Source: Anaspis maculata (lineage: Eukaryota > Arthropoda > Insecta > Coleoptera > Scraptiidae). Taken from it: a stretch of DNA of 64,000 nt. The notes below the pieces were generated by a model. It saw nothing but the letters and a program-made list of their open reading frames with translations. It was not told the origin of the DNA and made no database searches. Shown here piece by piece: positions 35,936-47,290 of the stretch (positions are counted from its first letter, which is position 1; each line of letters opens with the position of its first letter). The DNA lies in contig OX421962.1 in assembly GCA_949128115.1 (NCBI GenBank), forward strand, positions 62,041,787 to 62,105,786, read 5' to 3'. The position numbers and the translations under genes were made by a program.

Positions 35936-36058
35936 TACCGTATGATCAAAAACTTTCCTCCTCTATGTGGTCTTGGTCTGGTCATTGGCAGGCAAACGAG
36001 GCTGATTTTGGCCAGGCCACAGCCTGCCTAGAGAAGGAAAGTTTTTGATCATACGGTA
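35936..36058. mobile_element. Palindromic element 1 of a pair
   Basis: TACCGTATGATC at 35936 continues through AAAAACTTTCCT and is mirrored at about 36034-36058. The loop contains a GGCCAGGCCACAGCCTGCCT phrase that recurs in the adjacent element. Confidence 0.85.
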
Positions 36059-36064
36059 CCTACT

Positions 36065-36197
36065 TATCGTGTGATCGATTGAATTCCTAATTTAGGCAGG
36101 CTGTGGCCTGGTCGAAATCGGGGGTGCGAATCCGCATTTGGCTAAGGCACAGCCCGCACAGCCTGCCTCAATTAAGAACTAAATTGATCACACGATA
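36065..36197. mobile_element. Palindromic element 2 of a pair
   Basis: TATCGTGTGATC at 36065 is mirrored by GATCACACGATA ending at 36197. AGGCAGGCTGTGGCCTG, close to the inverted centre of the previous palindrome, lies inside. Six bases separate the two palindromes. Confidence 0.85.
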
Positions 36198-37162
36198 CAT
36201 ATACTATTTAGAATTCCACTGTTTTATATGGGCATTTTCTGTTCCAACTATATGGACTAGAAAGTCACAATCAAAATCGATTCTGTTTCATACAACAAAA
36301 AGTTGCGTAAATGTGAAAAAAGTGTGACATTCTGCTTCTTGATTTGGCTTGTTGTTGCCCAGTTACCAGCGTAACTGATTTTGAAGGCGTCACTGACTTG
36401 ACAGGAAGAGATTACTAATGTTTCAGTCATGAGACAACTGATGATTATAAATAAAAACAAAGACTGGAACTAAAATAAATGTCACCCTAAAACTGTCAGG
36501 TATGGATTTATTTACTTATGAATGAAGTAGTGGCTTCTTGGATGGGATGATGTAGTAAGTGATGGGAGCAAAAGATAAAGTTTTGGACAGGTAGATTAGT
36601 TTTCGGGTAAAACACAAAAAGGAAAAAAGGTGTAAATGGTGTCGAGCGTTGTAACATAAGTATTAAAATCACAGTTCTTTGTTAACACAATCCTGACACT
36701 GTTCAATTCCTGAAACTCGTTATAGGGAGGAAACGAGAAAAAATGAGCGCAGTCTGATTACAGAAACCGCACGTTCTTTTCATTTTCAATCTTGCTTTGA
36801 ACAACTTGTCTTGTTGTCTGGTCGATCAAGATTTTATCATTGCCGTTTTAGTTAAACAACTTATTAAGTATGCATACGTTTTGACGTCAGTTTTGAAATC
36901 GTCAAAGCATTTCTGTGAGTTTAATAATTAAACTTGATGCAATCGAAGCGCAGAGACAACTTTATGAAATTCTGATGGCTGTCGTATTCAAGGAGACCAC
37001 CGCCACTGAACTTCTGAGTATATTTTTTGCCATCGTCCAATCGCGTCAAAACATTTTTTCTATCCCACATATCTTGTATTCATGGTGTTGTTTTTAATTA
37101 TGAATGAACAAAATGCAGAAAATTAACGAGCCACGTTATGTGTTGTACAGCCGCAACACACA

Positions 37163-37165
<3 letters not shown>
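36198..37165. other. no supported feature
   Basis: Short frames only. No repeat arms or recognisable motif. Confidence 0.45.

Positions 37166-37202
<37 letters not shown>
37166..37202 (+). repeat. (AC)n microsatellite
   Basis: About 18 AC units. Open frames through it encode meaningless Thr/His runs. Confidence 0.97.
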
Positions 37203-37206
<4 letters not shown>

Positions 37207-37560
37207 TGTATGGCCGCTATTGTGACCTCACCATCCTGTGCATCGATTGTGGCCACATTGAGTTTTTTTTGTGCAATAGCAAGCTTAACCCATAACAAAA
37301 ATTTGGATCTGACCGAATTCGCTTTACACTCCATGTGAACGGAGATAAAGGGTTACATCGATTGTGACATCCCTATGCCACAGTAATAGCGCGACAAGAA
37401 ATGTTAACACAGATGTCACAATATCGGCGCTACAAGAATTGTGTAATCATCGTCGATTGTGACCTCCTTCCTCCTTTTGTCACAATAATAGCCGTACAAG
37501 AATTGTTTACACAGAGGTCACAATATAAAGGCACAAGAATGTGTGTATACCTCTGCCTCC
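37203..37560. repeat. Irregular minisatellite built on GTCACAAT / ATTGTGAC
   Basis: About seven units of ATTGTGAC or GTCACAAT alternate with (A/G)CAAGAAT(T)GT and AATA(A)TAGC(G/C) phrases at a loose spacing of 40-70 bases. The field directly follows the (AC)n tract. The same combination occurs at 45.72-46.17 kb. Confidence 0.7.
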
Positions 37561-37724
37561 ATCTGTAATAAAGTTGGTTTGTTTATTTTCAATATGACGA
37601 AAGAAATATCAATATTGTTTGAAGTTTGAGGGGTTTTAGGACCGATAAAATTACAAAAGAGTCAAAAGACCTTATAGATTTGACCATTGAAATTGGAGGG
37701 TTAATTAGGAAATCTTTATTGACA
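37561..37724. other. no supported feature
   Basis: Short spacer between repeat families. Confidence 0.4.
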
Positions 37725-38215
37725 TTTTTCTGGACAATTTCCCAAAAAACGGGAAAAGGCGCTTTTAGTTTCACCTTGTCCGTCCGTCCGTTTGTTTTCA
37801 TTCACTTTTACTCATGAACGGTGCATCCTACAAAAAAATGCAAGGGGCATAAAAGTTTCGTCTTGAACAAGTCTATCCAAATGTGCGAATAAAAATACGA
37901 ACGGACTGCAGACATTTTTTTTTCCGACAGGTCAACCTACCCCAACCCCCTCTCCTCTAACTCCACCGCGACTAGCCAGATTTGTTTGAAATTTTGCATG
38001 AACATTAGCAATGTTAAGAAACTTTCCTACACCAAATTTGAAGTTGTTCACCTTGACGGTTCTTCAGCAAATAATCAAAAACTCTGTTTCACTTCATACT
38101 TTTGAGGGGCTGTACTGTAACTCCCTCAGGAAGCAATCCAGGAAAAAATGTTTCTCTTACTTTTCGACAGATTTTTTTGAGAGGAATCGCCTTCCGAAAT
38201 TTCATACAAGGTTAT
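37725..38215 (+). repeat. CGTCC-headed dispersed repeat, copy 1
   Basis: The head has a hairpin (TTTCCCAAAAAACGGGAAA, 37738-37756), then GGCGCTTTTAGTTTCAC and CGTCCGTCCGT. The following 400 bp (TCAACCTACCCCAACCCC, GATTTGTTTGAAATTTTGC, CGACAGATTTTTTTGA blocks) matches 48840-49135 in order. Heads resembling this one occur at 39890 and 47205. The family is not recognised and no coding frame is conserved. Confidence 0.7.
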
Positions 38216-39234
38216 TGAAACACCCATATTTATATTTTTATTCAAGATGTTGTTCTTTATTCTGAAGATTAATACTTTTTATACCTATGGAAGGTTTACT
38301 TGTAATTTTCGTTAAAGGTAGCGTGCAAAATAAAAAGTCATTTGTCATTTGCCAGTTCAAATTGTTTCTAGTTAGAAGGAAGTTAGTATACCCGTCTTCT
38401 TTCTTCTGTCCGCTTTATGTTACAAATTACAATGTGTTTCACCCTGGCCCGCCCCAGCGCGGGAGATACACCACACAAGGGATCATCACGTGTTTTGATA
38501 TGTGCACATCTGTTAACACTTCACTGTTCCCGTAAAAGATGAATTTTATTCATCAGGCCCAAGGTCTTCTCAAGAAAGTAATGAAGAGTTTGCACAATAT
38601 AGCTTTAGGTTATATTTATAAGAAATTCAAATCTTAGACCTGCCTTCCACTACACTTAATTTTAGCACTGAAAATAAATGACTTAAAAAATTAGTACCTA
38701 CCTAGGTACCCCTCGACCTACCCACTTGCTAAAAATCTGACTTCGCGTCAATTTTTGGCCACATTTCACGCAATACTCTCAATAGTCCGGTCGTTAGTCG
38801 CTTCAAGGACGGAGTTGAATTGATTGGTAAAATAAGGCGTTGCGGAATCAATCGCTGTGGACTTTTATTCCTTGACAGAAATTCACCATTCAGGTCTTTT
38901 TCGAAAGCTACAAGGATGAAATTTGGTTTGAGTCCATTGGCATTTCCGAAATCCAAAAAAAATTGTGGAATTTTCAACTTTGAAAAAAATATTTTTGGAT
39001 TTTGGAATGGGAGCTCGATGCGGCTCTCCGGCTATCGCGAGGCGGATTCAAATTATACAATGTGAACTGTATCTATGGGGGATTTAAAAGATACTTTTGC
39101 GGTATGTGCCTAATCAAAAATACATTCACGACCAACTTATTCAAGTATTCAAGAAGTCTTACTTAGCTACTTTTGAAGTAACTTACATACTTGAGAAAAG
39201 TAACTGAATAGATAGGTATAGATACAGGGTGTTT
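38216..39234. other. no supported feature
   Basis: Frames up to 82 codons on both strands without recognisable domains. Confidence 0.4.
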
Positions 39235-39889
39235 CATGGTGAGATCGACATAGAGTAAAGACAGGTAGCGTTTTCCAAGGCGAATCAGTATCTAGCTCCG
39301 ACATTGTTCTAACGCTCTTCGTTTTGAAGTGACCTACAGGGTGATTCCTATATTTTGTCGATTTTTTGATCGGTCATATCTTTGAGATAAATTGATTGGA
39401 AAAAAAAATTGGACAGGTACGTTCTGCTACCGACACTTGATACATTGCACTATCGATCAATTCAAAAATTGCAGGGCCGGACTTCAGTTGGCCTCCTCAT
39501 GAACCCTGAGTCCTGAGTCCTCCTTGGCCATTGAACTGTGCCAAGGAAAATTTCGCCTAATAAAGACTTTATTCGTCATAACTTTCGAATGGAGTCATAG
39601 AATCTAGTGAAATTTGATAGGTATATTCTAGTGCTAACCCTTGATACACCGAACTGCAAAAGCAGCAGGGTCGGACTAAAATTTTCTCCCCCCAAGTTGT
39701 CATCAAAAAGACCACCCTGTATGCATTTTTTTCCAAAAGAAATTTCATACCAGCAAACTACATAAAAAATGCTATGATTCTGGCTAATAAAATTGTTTTA
39801 CGCAATTGAACTGAGACAAAAAAAAATGGCTTTAGGGATTTTCGAGATAAAAATGGTTTAGTTAGTCTCAATTTTCGAGTGAATTTTTA

Positions 39890-39965
39890 GCGCATTTTCG
39901 TAGGAAATACGCTATTAGCCGCGCTTTGATGTCCGTCCGTCTGTCCGTCTTGTAGTTAAACTCCT
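39890..39965 (+). repeat. CGTCC-type head, isolated copy
   Basis: GCGCATTTTCGTAGGAAATACGC forms a small hairpin followed by GTCCGTCCGTCTGTCCGTC. It resembles the heads at 37738 and 47209 but lacks their downstream body. Confidence 0.6.
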
Positions 39966-40199
39966 CCTAAACGAAAAGTCGTAGCGGTATCGGGTTTTTT
40001 GCAAATTAATGCTCTATGTCTGCGGATGGGAATAGGCGTAAAAAATATTTGGTCAGACCGCACGATTGCAAGAAAAAAAATTAAAATGTTTAAAAAGCAT
40101 TTAGTGTGTTTAAGGTATTCAACGCTACGATGTGAACTTCTGCATCGAGGAATCTTGCGAACCGTTCTAGATACATGCATACATGCAACGAACGAAATA

Positions 40200-40667
40200 C
40201 AGTAATGTATGGATAATCCGAACCCTCTATAATCCGAACACCCCAATTCTGTAAAATGATATCTATAATCCGAACCCCTGTATCCTGTAATCCGGACTAT
40301 TATTTATTTTTCTTTGTGCGTTTCGAAAGATTACCGAACATTTTATGCGAGCCCGTAAGTCTCAGCTTTCATTGTAAGCTGTATTTGAACCACGTCTTCA
40401 ACACGGAAGCATGTCACGTTGATCTTCAACAAAAAGCTGATATTCTGCGTCCATTGGAGTCTGGATGTTCGTACGCTACCCTGGCAGTACGCTTCAATGA
40501 AATAATATGAAATAATTTAGAATGAACCTTTCATGGATAATTTGCATATTTTTTAATGCATATTGGCAGCATTTTGATGGTTTCGAGAGAGGTATCTATA
40601 ATCCGAACGTTTTGGTAATCCGAACGGGGTCTGCAAACTTTCTGTTCGGATTATCCAGACATTACTG
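40200..40667 (+). mobile_element. Tigger/pogo-type deletion derivative, 468 bp
   Basis: Terminal inverted repeats of about 24 bp begin CAGTAATGT and end ATAATCCGAAC, with TA on both sides (40198-40199, 40668-40669). ATAATCCGAAC-type subterminal repeats recur at least four times inside, typical of transposase-binding arrays. A transposase N-terminal remnant (40421-40501) links it to the pogo/Tigger group of the Tc1-mariner superfamily. The catalytic domain is gone, so it needs a transposase in trans. It is nested in the 39235-41608 foldback and is therefore younger than that element. Confidence 0.9.
40421..40501 (+). pseudogene. CENP-B/Tigger-type HTH remnant
   Basis: The frame reads DLQQKADILRPLESGCSYA followed by TLAVRFNE, then stops. 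The pattern is that of the N-terminal Psq/CENP-B-type helix-turn-helix of Tigger and jerky-like transposases, which binds the terminal repeats. Only the first helices remain. The upstream frame is unrelated and the rest of the protein is deleted. Confidence 0.8.
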
Positions 40668-41608
40668 TATTCACAAATTAATTGAGATATTTTTAGTGAA
40701 AGAATTATTCTGATTCCTTTATTGCAATAGAAGATATAATTTTTTTTATTCAAACTTGTAAATCGACATTGATGATATAATATCAAATAAATGCAAATCA
40801 AATCATTTAGCAAAGCGAGCGAGAATCAAGGACCATGTTGAATGACATCTCTTGAAGATTAAAAATCACATAATAATTCGAGCAATGATTTTTTTTCTTG
40901 CCTTAGTTCCAATTGCGCCAAACAATTTTATTAGCCAGAATCATAGTATTTTTCATGTAGTTTGCTGGTGTGGAAATTTTTTTGGAAATAGATGCATACA
41001 GGGTAGCCTTCTTGATGAAAACTTGGGAGGAGAACATATTAGTTCGGCCCTGCAGCTTTTGCAGTTAACAAATAGATCAATGATGCGGTGTATCAAGGGC
41101 TAGCACTAGAATATACCGGTCAAATTTCACTAGACTCTATTGCTCCATCTGAAAGTTATGACGAATAAAAATTTTATTAGGCGAAATATTTGAAGTCATC
41201 AATTTTTCCTTGGCACAGTTCCATGGCGCCAAAAAAATTCATCAGCCAGGGTCATAGCCTTTTTTATGTAGTTCCTGAATGTGGAACTAAATTTTGAAAA
41301 ATATGCACACAGGGTGAAATTTTTGACAGAAACCTGAAAGAGAAAAAAATAAAACCGGCCCTAGAATTTTCGAATTGATCGATAATGCAGTTATCAAGTG
41401 TCGGTAGTAGAACGTACCTGCCAAATTTTGTTTTTTTCTATCAATTCCTCCCAAAAATATGGCCGATCAAAAAATCGACAAAATACATGAATCACCCTGT
41501 AGCTTCAAAACGAAGAACGTTAGGGAAATTTCGAAGCTAGATACTGATTCGCCTTGAAAAAACGCTATCTGTCCTCACTCCATGTCGATCTCACCATGAA
41601 ATACCCTG

Positions 41609-42183
41609 TAGTATACCTATACTGCAAAAATATCTAAGCTACTAAAAAATGACTGAAGATAACGTATGGTTCGAAAGTTTTGAGAAATTGTTTAAAACTA
41701 ATAATTTTTTCTGAATAGTCTTTATTTCTTAACTTGATACTGTAAAAATCACCATCATATTATAACAATAACAAATTCATATTCACCATATTGATAATGG
41801 ATCATTATCTTCGATGGATTTCAATTTTCTTCTGCCATGTTCCATAATTCTACTTCTACAGGATCAATTTCTCCAATGTGAAATTCTCTAATGTTATTGA
41901 AAAATGCGACGCCGTAATTGGTCTTCATTTGCAGCTTCCCATCCCTTGTCGTATACAATCCTGCTCAATACTTACCAAAATCAAAAATCTTATCTTGGTC
42001 GAGCTTGCAGTACATTAGGTGGCAGGAGCCCAGAGAAATTAATCCTGCTGTTGTCCAGAGAATGATCGAACACGGCGGAAGAAAACTGAGAGCCATCAAA
42101 GATAATGGCCCATCCTCAATATGTTGAATATTAATTTGGTATTGTTATAGATGATGTTAGTTTTTGCAATATTATTAGTACTA
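41609..42183. other. no supported feature
   Basis: A 69-codon plus-strand frame (41918-42127) has no recognised domain. Confidence 0.4.
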
Positions 42184-42309
42184 TTCTGTAAAAAATAGCA
42201 TTCCATAAACACTCTGTTATGTAAAATTCGTGTCAGCCATTGGCTGTTGCCTAGGCAATAACAACGTAACAGAGCCTTTATGGAATGTAATTTAGAGAAT
42301 CGCACCATA
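42184..42309. mobile_element. Small MITE, copy 2 (pair at 15.7 kb)
   Basis: Same orientation and layout as 15684-15812: CATTCCATAAA, CATTGGCTGTTGCCTAGG, GTAACAGAGCCTTTATGG and AGAGAATCGCACCAT in order, with scattered substitutions. Confidence 0.85.
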
Positions 42310-42409
42310 GGTTACAAAATTAAAACTGTCTTAAAAATTAACTATTAGCTCCAAGAAAATTCCCAAAACTTTCGGACCATACGTTACTTGTTTTCTCTAC
42401 AAGTTACTA

Positions 42410-42778
42410 CCGAGAGTTCATAAATTATTAAATTAAATGGGTCAAGGGTGCCTGTGAATTCAAAAACGTCTGTCTAAACTAGCGTAATCCTTTTGTAATA
42501 AATTTGTCAAACTTTGACAAGTTACGTCCCATATTATTGATCTCTGATCTGCCATAAGTGCACGAGAATACTTCAAGTTCTAAAATACTCCTCGATCATG
42601 TAGGTTTTGTGTCCTGCCGTGAAAATCACATTTAAAATGTTCCGAAAACGAGAACTGCGGCTCGTTTGACAGATTACGATAACCAAAAAATTACAGACAT
42701 CAAATGAACGATGCTAGTTCCGACAGATGTTTTCAAACCCACAGCCACCCTTGACCCATTTAATTTATGAACGCTCGG
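42410..42778. mobile_element. 369-bp TA-flanked MITE, copy 1 (pair at 59.7 kb)
   Basis: Long terminal inverted repeats: CCGAGAGTTCAT at the left against ATGAACGCTCGG at the right, continuing through AAATGGGTCAAGGGTG and CTAGT on both sides. TA flanks both ends (42408-42409, 42779-42780). It is highly similar along its whole length to 59712-60072. Superfamily probably Tc1/mariner from the TA target. Confidence 0.9.
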
Positions 42779-42780
42779 TA

Positions 42781-44479
42781 GATACTTTTACAGAATATCC
42801 AAGTTACAGAGATATTTTTTTCTGATCTAAAAAGTATCTTAGATACAGTATTTAAGTTACTCTCAAGTATCTAGTTGCAAGAGAGTATAATAAGCTCTGT
42901 ATAATATATTATTATACCTGTGCCTAGTTGTTGTTTTCTGTACAGGAGTTTGAATATGTTTTCTAGATTGAATTCTGCATCGATCCATCAATTTTTTTCA
43001 TCGAATTTTGAATTAATTTTGGATCAAAACTCACTTTTACGGGACTAAATAGCTTTAATACAAGCTTAATGAATAATCAATTACTCTTATGTACCTACTA
43101 ATCTTACTTTGATTAAGATATTTGGACCGCACAATTATTGTGATTCCCTGGAGCGTAAGGGATGAAAAATTATCAAGCGTTGGGCGCCCACTCTCGTAGG
43201 TATTTTCCCGCCAGAATTACACTACTCTCGCATTCGATACGATGACTCATTTGGCATTTGGCGCCGATTCTTTGACCAGACGCGTGTTCGGGTTCGGAGG
43301 AATATGGAAAGAAAAATATATTCAAGGCAAGGCCCACAGATGCGATTCCATTGTTTCATCCTAGTAGAGGAAAATATGAAGCGAAATGTGCTTATTTAAG
43401 AATTTCGTGTGCACGGGAAGGTGAAAAGTTGGGGCCAATTTTTATGATGGAGTATGGCTTGGGGGATGAAGAATCCACTTGTCAAAAAATCGTCCAGTGT
43501 GGGGGCGATATGGGGGCGGTTTTTTGAAAAAACTATTTTTTCAAAAAAATGTTCAACAGTTTGTCAGTTTTCGGCTGATATCAGCTTGGAACAAATCCGT
43601 CAACTGCAAGTTGTCGTGAATAATTTATAAATAGAAGGGTGATCATTTACTTTGCCATAAGAATACACGTAAACCGGCCGACAGACGGGGCTGAACCGCA
43701 GACCCGATAATAAAAGTGCATCCCGCCGAAAAGTTATCCAAATATTCTAGAGGCATAGCTAGATTCCTGGGTTGTAGGTACCTAACGTCAGGCCAATAAA
43801 TCAGCAAGGTCTCAGAGCTCACCGCAGGGGTGATGACGTTGAAGGAAGTTCACACAAATGAATAGCAGAATGGTTATTAGGACTAATCTTCGTGTTTTAA
43901 GATATGATATACTAGTACTATAAATACCATATCGTAGTACCTACGGTAGGGTATACACTTTGATGGCAACACACTATCCTCCACTGCCAAAAAAAAACAC
44001 TTCATGAACAAAAAATCTCAAGTTCATAATAATAGTAATTCTAATCGTTTCAGTCCAGTAAAATCCTAAGGATTTAATTTGGAACTAATAATCAGGGACT
44101 CGTTGAAAAAAATATGGCAATGTAGAGAATGAAAAACTGAATGAGAAAAACCAAAGTTTCCATGGTATAACTATGGTAAAAAAAAAATTGAGAAGATGGA
44201 AAAACATGCACCGCAGTCTTTTTTCTGGAACAGTGAGAGAATGGTAAGAGATATAAGAAAAAATGATCAGCAACAAATTTATATGGAATTCCATAATCTA
44301 TAAAAAAGTTCCCGGGGGCATACAGAGAAGTGCATAAAAAACGGCCACCGCTGTAGCATCGTCATTCCTTATCCGATCTTCAAAATTCAAAAATCAGTTT
44401 GAATGGTATAATGCCTTCTATGATTCGACAGTAGAAATTTTTTTTATTATGATGCTTCTGAGCACTGACAGTCAATTTT
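42781..44479. other. no supported feature
   Basis: Short frames only. No paired arms noticed. Confidence 0.45.
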
Positions 44480-45575
44480 TGTTTTTCAAATGGCAACTAC
44501 ATCTTTTTAAATCAAAGATCAAGATCATAAACTCAAGATACTCGTCGAGGGGCAGAAACGCGCGGGCGGCGGCGGTTTTCTTTTTTTTTGAAAACACCTC
44601 AGTGTTGAGACTAACACAATAAAAAAGAAATTATTCAAATCGGTCAAGCCACTCTCGAAATACTCATCAGGGGCGGGGGCGACACGCGGAGGCGGCGGCT
44701 GTGGATACTTCGGTGTTGTAATATTACAGGGACGGCGACGGCTTAAAACACACCAGATTTGAGGCTAACAACACAAAATATTTAATTCAAATCGGTCGAG
44801 CCACTCTCAAGATCCTCGTCGGGGGCGGGACGCGTGGGCGGCGGCGGTTTTCTTCTGTTTTGAAATCACCTCAGTGTTGAGGCGAGCACAACAAAAAAGA
44901 AATTATTCAAATCAGTTAAGCCACTCTCAATATACTTATCGGGGGCGGCACACGGAGGCGGCGGCGGTGAATACTCAAGTTTTGCAATAATTTAGGGGCG
45001 GCGGCAGTTCAGAACACACCAGTTGTGAGGCGAGCAACACCAAAAATTTTATTCAAATCGGTCAAACCACTCTCAAGATCCTCGTCGGGGGCGGGACGCG
45101 GGGGCGGCGGCGGTTTTCTTTCCCTTTGAAAGCACCTCAGTGTTGAGACGAACACAACAAATAAGAAATAATCCAAATTGGTCAAGCCACTCTCAAGATA
45201 CTTATCGGAGGCGGCACGCGGTGGCGGCGGCGGTGGATAGTTCAGTGTTGAAATGATTAAGGGGCGGCGGCGATTTGAAGTACACCAGTTTTGAGGTAAA
45301 CAACACTAAAACTTTTATTCAAATTGGTCGAACCACTCTCAAGATCCTCGTCGGGGGCGGCATGTGGAGGCGATGGCGGTGGTTTTTTCTTTAAAACCAC
45401 CTCAGTGTTGAGGCGAAGACAACAAAAAAGAAATTATTCAAATCGGTCGAGCCACTCTTAAGATCATCGTCGGGGGCGGCAGGCGGAGGCGGCGGCGGCT
45501 CTTTTTCTTTTCAAACCACTCCAGTGTTGAGACGATGAAGACAAAACAAAAATTATTCAAATCGTTCTCCAGCCA
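44480..45575. repeat. GC-rich tandem satellite with alternating half-units
   Basis: Eight unit starts (CTCGTCG/CTTATCG type) fall near 44541, 44663, 44815, 44935, 45081, 45201, 45347 and 45465. The spacings alternate between about 120 and about 148, so the higher-order period is about 266-274 bp. Every unit has a GGGGCGG...GGCGGCGG core, a CAGTGTTGAG or CCAGTTTTGAGG phrase and TTCAAATCGGTC(A/G)A(G)CCACTCTCAAGAT. The GC-rich cores stand out from the AT-rich background. No coding frame is conserved. Confidence 0.93.
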
Positions 45576-45719
45576 TTTGCGAGCTTTTGCGAGACATAGA
45601 AAACGAATTAATTTGTTTATATAGAGGTATAGATGTGGAGATGTAGGGAAGAGAAGAGCAGATCATAGTTCCCTAAGCGGCTATATGACCCATAAAAAGT
45701 TTACACACTTCTCTAAAAA

Positions 45720-46107
45720 TGGAATGCGATGTCACAGTGTCGGTACAATCGTTGATCCATACACAAATTAGTGTGGCGATAGGGGGCGCCACCAGACCAG
45801 TAACATCTTGAGGTTACAATAACGGCAGTGTATGCTACGTGCACACAGGTCGATTGTGACATCTGTGTAAGATAATTGATCAAACTTGTATATCATCATC
45901 ATGCTAAGCGCTACAGTTCAGGATGGAACTCGGATCCCTCCACAATCCGCCTCCATTCATCTAACTAGTATTTATAGGCTTAAAATTGAGCGGAGAACCC
46001 AAAAAAACAATAATAATATTGTGGCATCGAGTGTATGAGGTCACAATATGTTGGAGAGGTCACAGTGCAGCCTGATGCACACACAAGAGGTCACAAGTAT
46101 AGCAGCA

Positions 46108-46110
<3 letters not shown>
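45720..46110. repeat. Second GTCACAAT/ATTGTGAC minisatellite field
   Basis: GGTCACAAT, GATTGTGACATC and GATGTCACAGTGTCGG phrases recur irregularly before a long (AC)n tract. The same word set lies beside the (AC)n tract at 37.2 kb, so the two loci appear to be copies of one composite repeat. Confidence 0.65.

Positions 46111-46173
<63 letters not shown>
46111..46173 (+). repeat. (AC)n microsatellite
   Basis: About 31 uninterrupted AC units, adjacent to the GTCACAAT field. Confidence 0.97.
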
Positions 46174-46174
<1 letters not shown>

Positions 46175-47204
46175 CGTAAGTCTTTTGAACGTCTAGACTA
46201 GACCGCAAACATCTGTGGTATCTCGGTATAATTATATCGGACGAGCAGGTTCGTTCATTCCGAACGGACCCCCAAATAAATTCATCCACCTACCTACCTG
46301 TTCTGACGGAAACCCACATATTTACCTGTGTGAACTTTCGTCTTCTAGAGCAACGGCGGTCCTACAATCATTACGCCGCGGTTAGCCGGTCACGCTCTAC
46401 ATCTTCCCTTCGGCAAATAAAAAGTGAAAATAGTTCAACAGACAACAACGGTTCAACAATGTTTGGCGGTTGAAAATTGAAGTGAATTAAGCTTTTTACT
46501 TACTTACTGCCATTACTGGCTTTCCGCCAAAAACGAGAAAGAGACGAAGCCACTCGAATAATTTTTTCAAATAAAATAAAATTCAAACACACCAAATTTT
46601 CGTCAGACGGCGTTGAAGTGGCTGATAGAGTACTTTAAATTTGTGAATGTAATTAAAATGGTGAAATTCGTCATGCTTTGTGCTAAGCACAGTTTAGGCA
46701 AATCCGTGTAACTGTTGTAATGTCACTGTGAAACGAAGAAAATTTTACCAGCAAAATTTCATGTGAAATATTTTACGTATAACATTTTATTCGCACTTTT
46801 AGACCCTTCCCCCCTGCACAAATTGTAGCTGTGAATTCAGTTCTACCCTTTGTTGCTAAGCCGCTTCTTCATACATATACCCGCCTCTACATTCCAGAGT
46901 ATTCCGGACTCTTTTTGGAAAAGCCTGGATGGTTCTCGTCGTTTCCGTTTCTGCATTATTGTATCGCGAGAGTTCTGAACAAAAAAGTCTATTTGGCTTC
47001 GTGAACATTCCAGCAAGCTATCGACGCAGGGCTCCTCCGCCAATTGTGGAGGTGTGTGTCTTATTCGCTCATCTTGGTTTCCGGTGAAATTCGTTAATAC
47101 CATATCTCTCAAAGAATAAAGTTGAAAAAAGCAACATTTTCTCTAACGTGCTTTCTATAAGGCCTCCTAAGGCCCTAAGAAGTACAAAGTGAAAACAGAC
47201 AGTT
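46174..47204. other. no supported feature
   Basis: An 89-codon minus-strand frame (46843-47112) has no recognised domain. No repeat arms noticed. Confidence 0.4.
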
Positions 47205-47290
47205 TTTAGCGCACTTTCCCAAAAAATGGGAAAAAGGCGCTTTTAGCTTCACTTTGTCCGTCCGTCCGTCCGTACCCGGGATAACTCCTC
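47205..47290 (+). repeat. CGTCC-type repeat head
   Basis: GCGCACTTTCCC, AAAAAATGGGAAA and GGCGCTTTTAGCTTCAC are followed by four CGTC/CGTCC units. Nearly the same as 37738-37790, and it leads directly into the 270-bp tandem array. Confidence 0.75.

Larger units (their letters stand above)
39235..41608. mobile_element. 2.4-kb foldback element, CAGGGTG termini, TA target
   Basis: The left arm (39235-about 39815) and right arm (about 40895-41608) are inverted copies several hundred bases long. Paired blocks include CATGGTGAGATCGACAT, GGCGAATCAGTATCTAGCT, ATTTTGTCGATTTTTTGATC, CGACACTTGATA and AGCCAGAATCATAG or its complement. Termini are CAGGGTGTTTCATGG / CCATGAAATACCCTG flanked by TA. The centre is occupied by a CGTCC-type head and a nested Tigger/pogo derivative. 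No transposase of its own is visible. Confidence 0.9.

Noticed and set aside
44480..45575. CRISPR-like array
   Set aside because: Units are contiguous about 120/148-bp tandem repeats, not short repeats with unique spacers, and the window is eukaryotic.
46041..46289. Cys/Val-repeat protein
   Set aside because: Pure translation of the (AC)n microsatellite; the same applies to 37098-37338.
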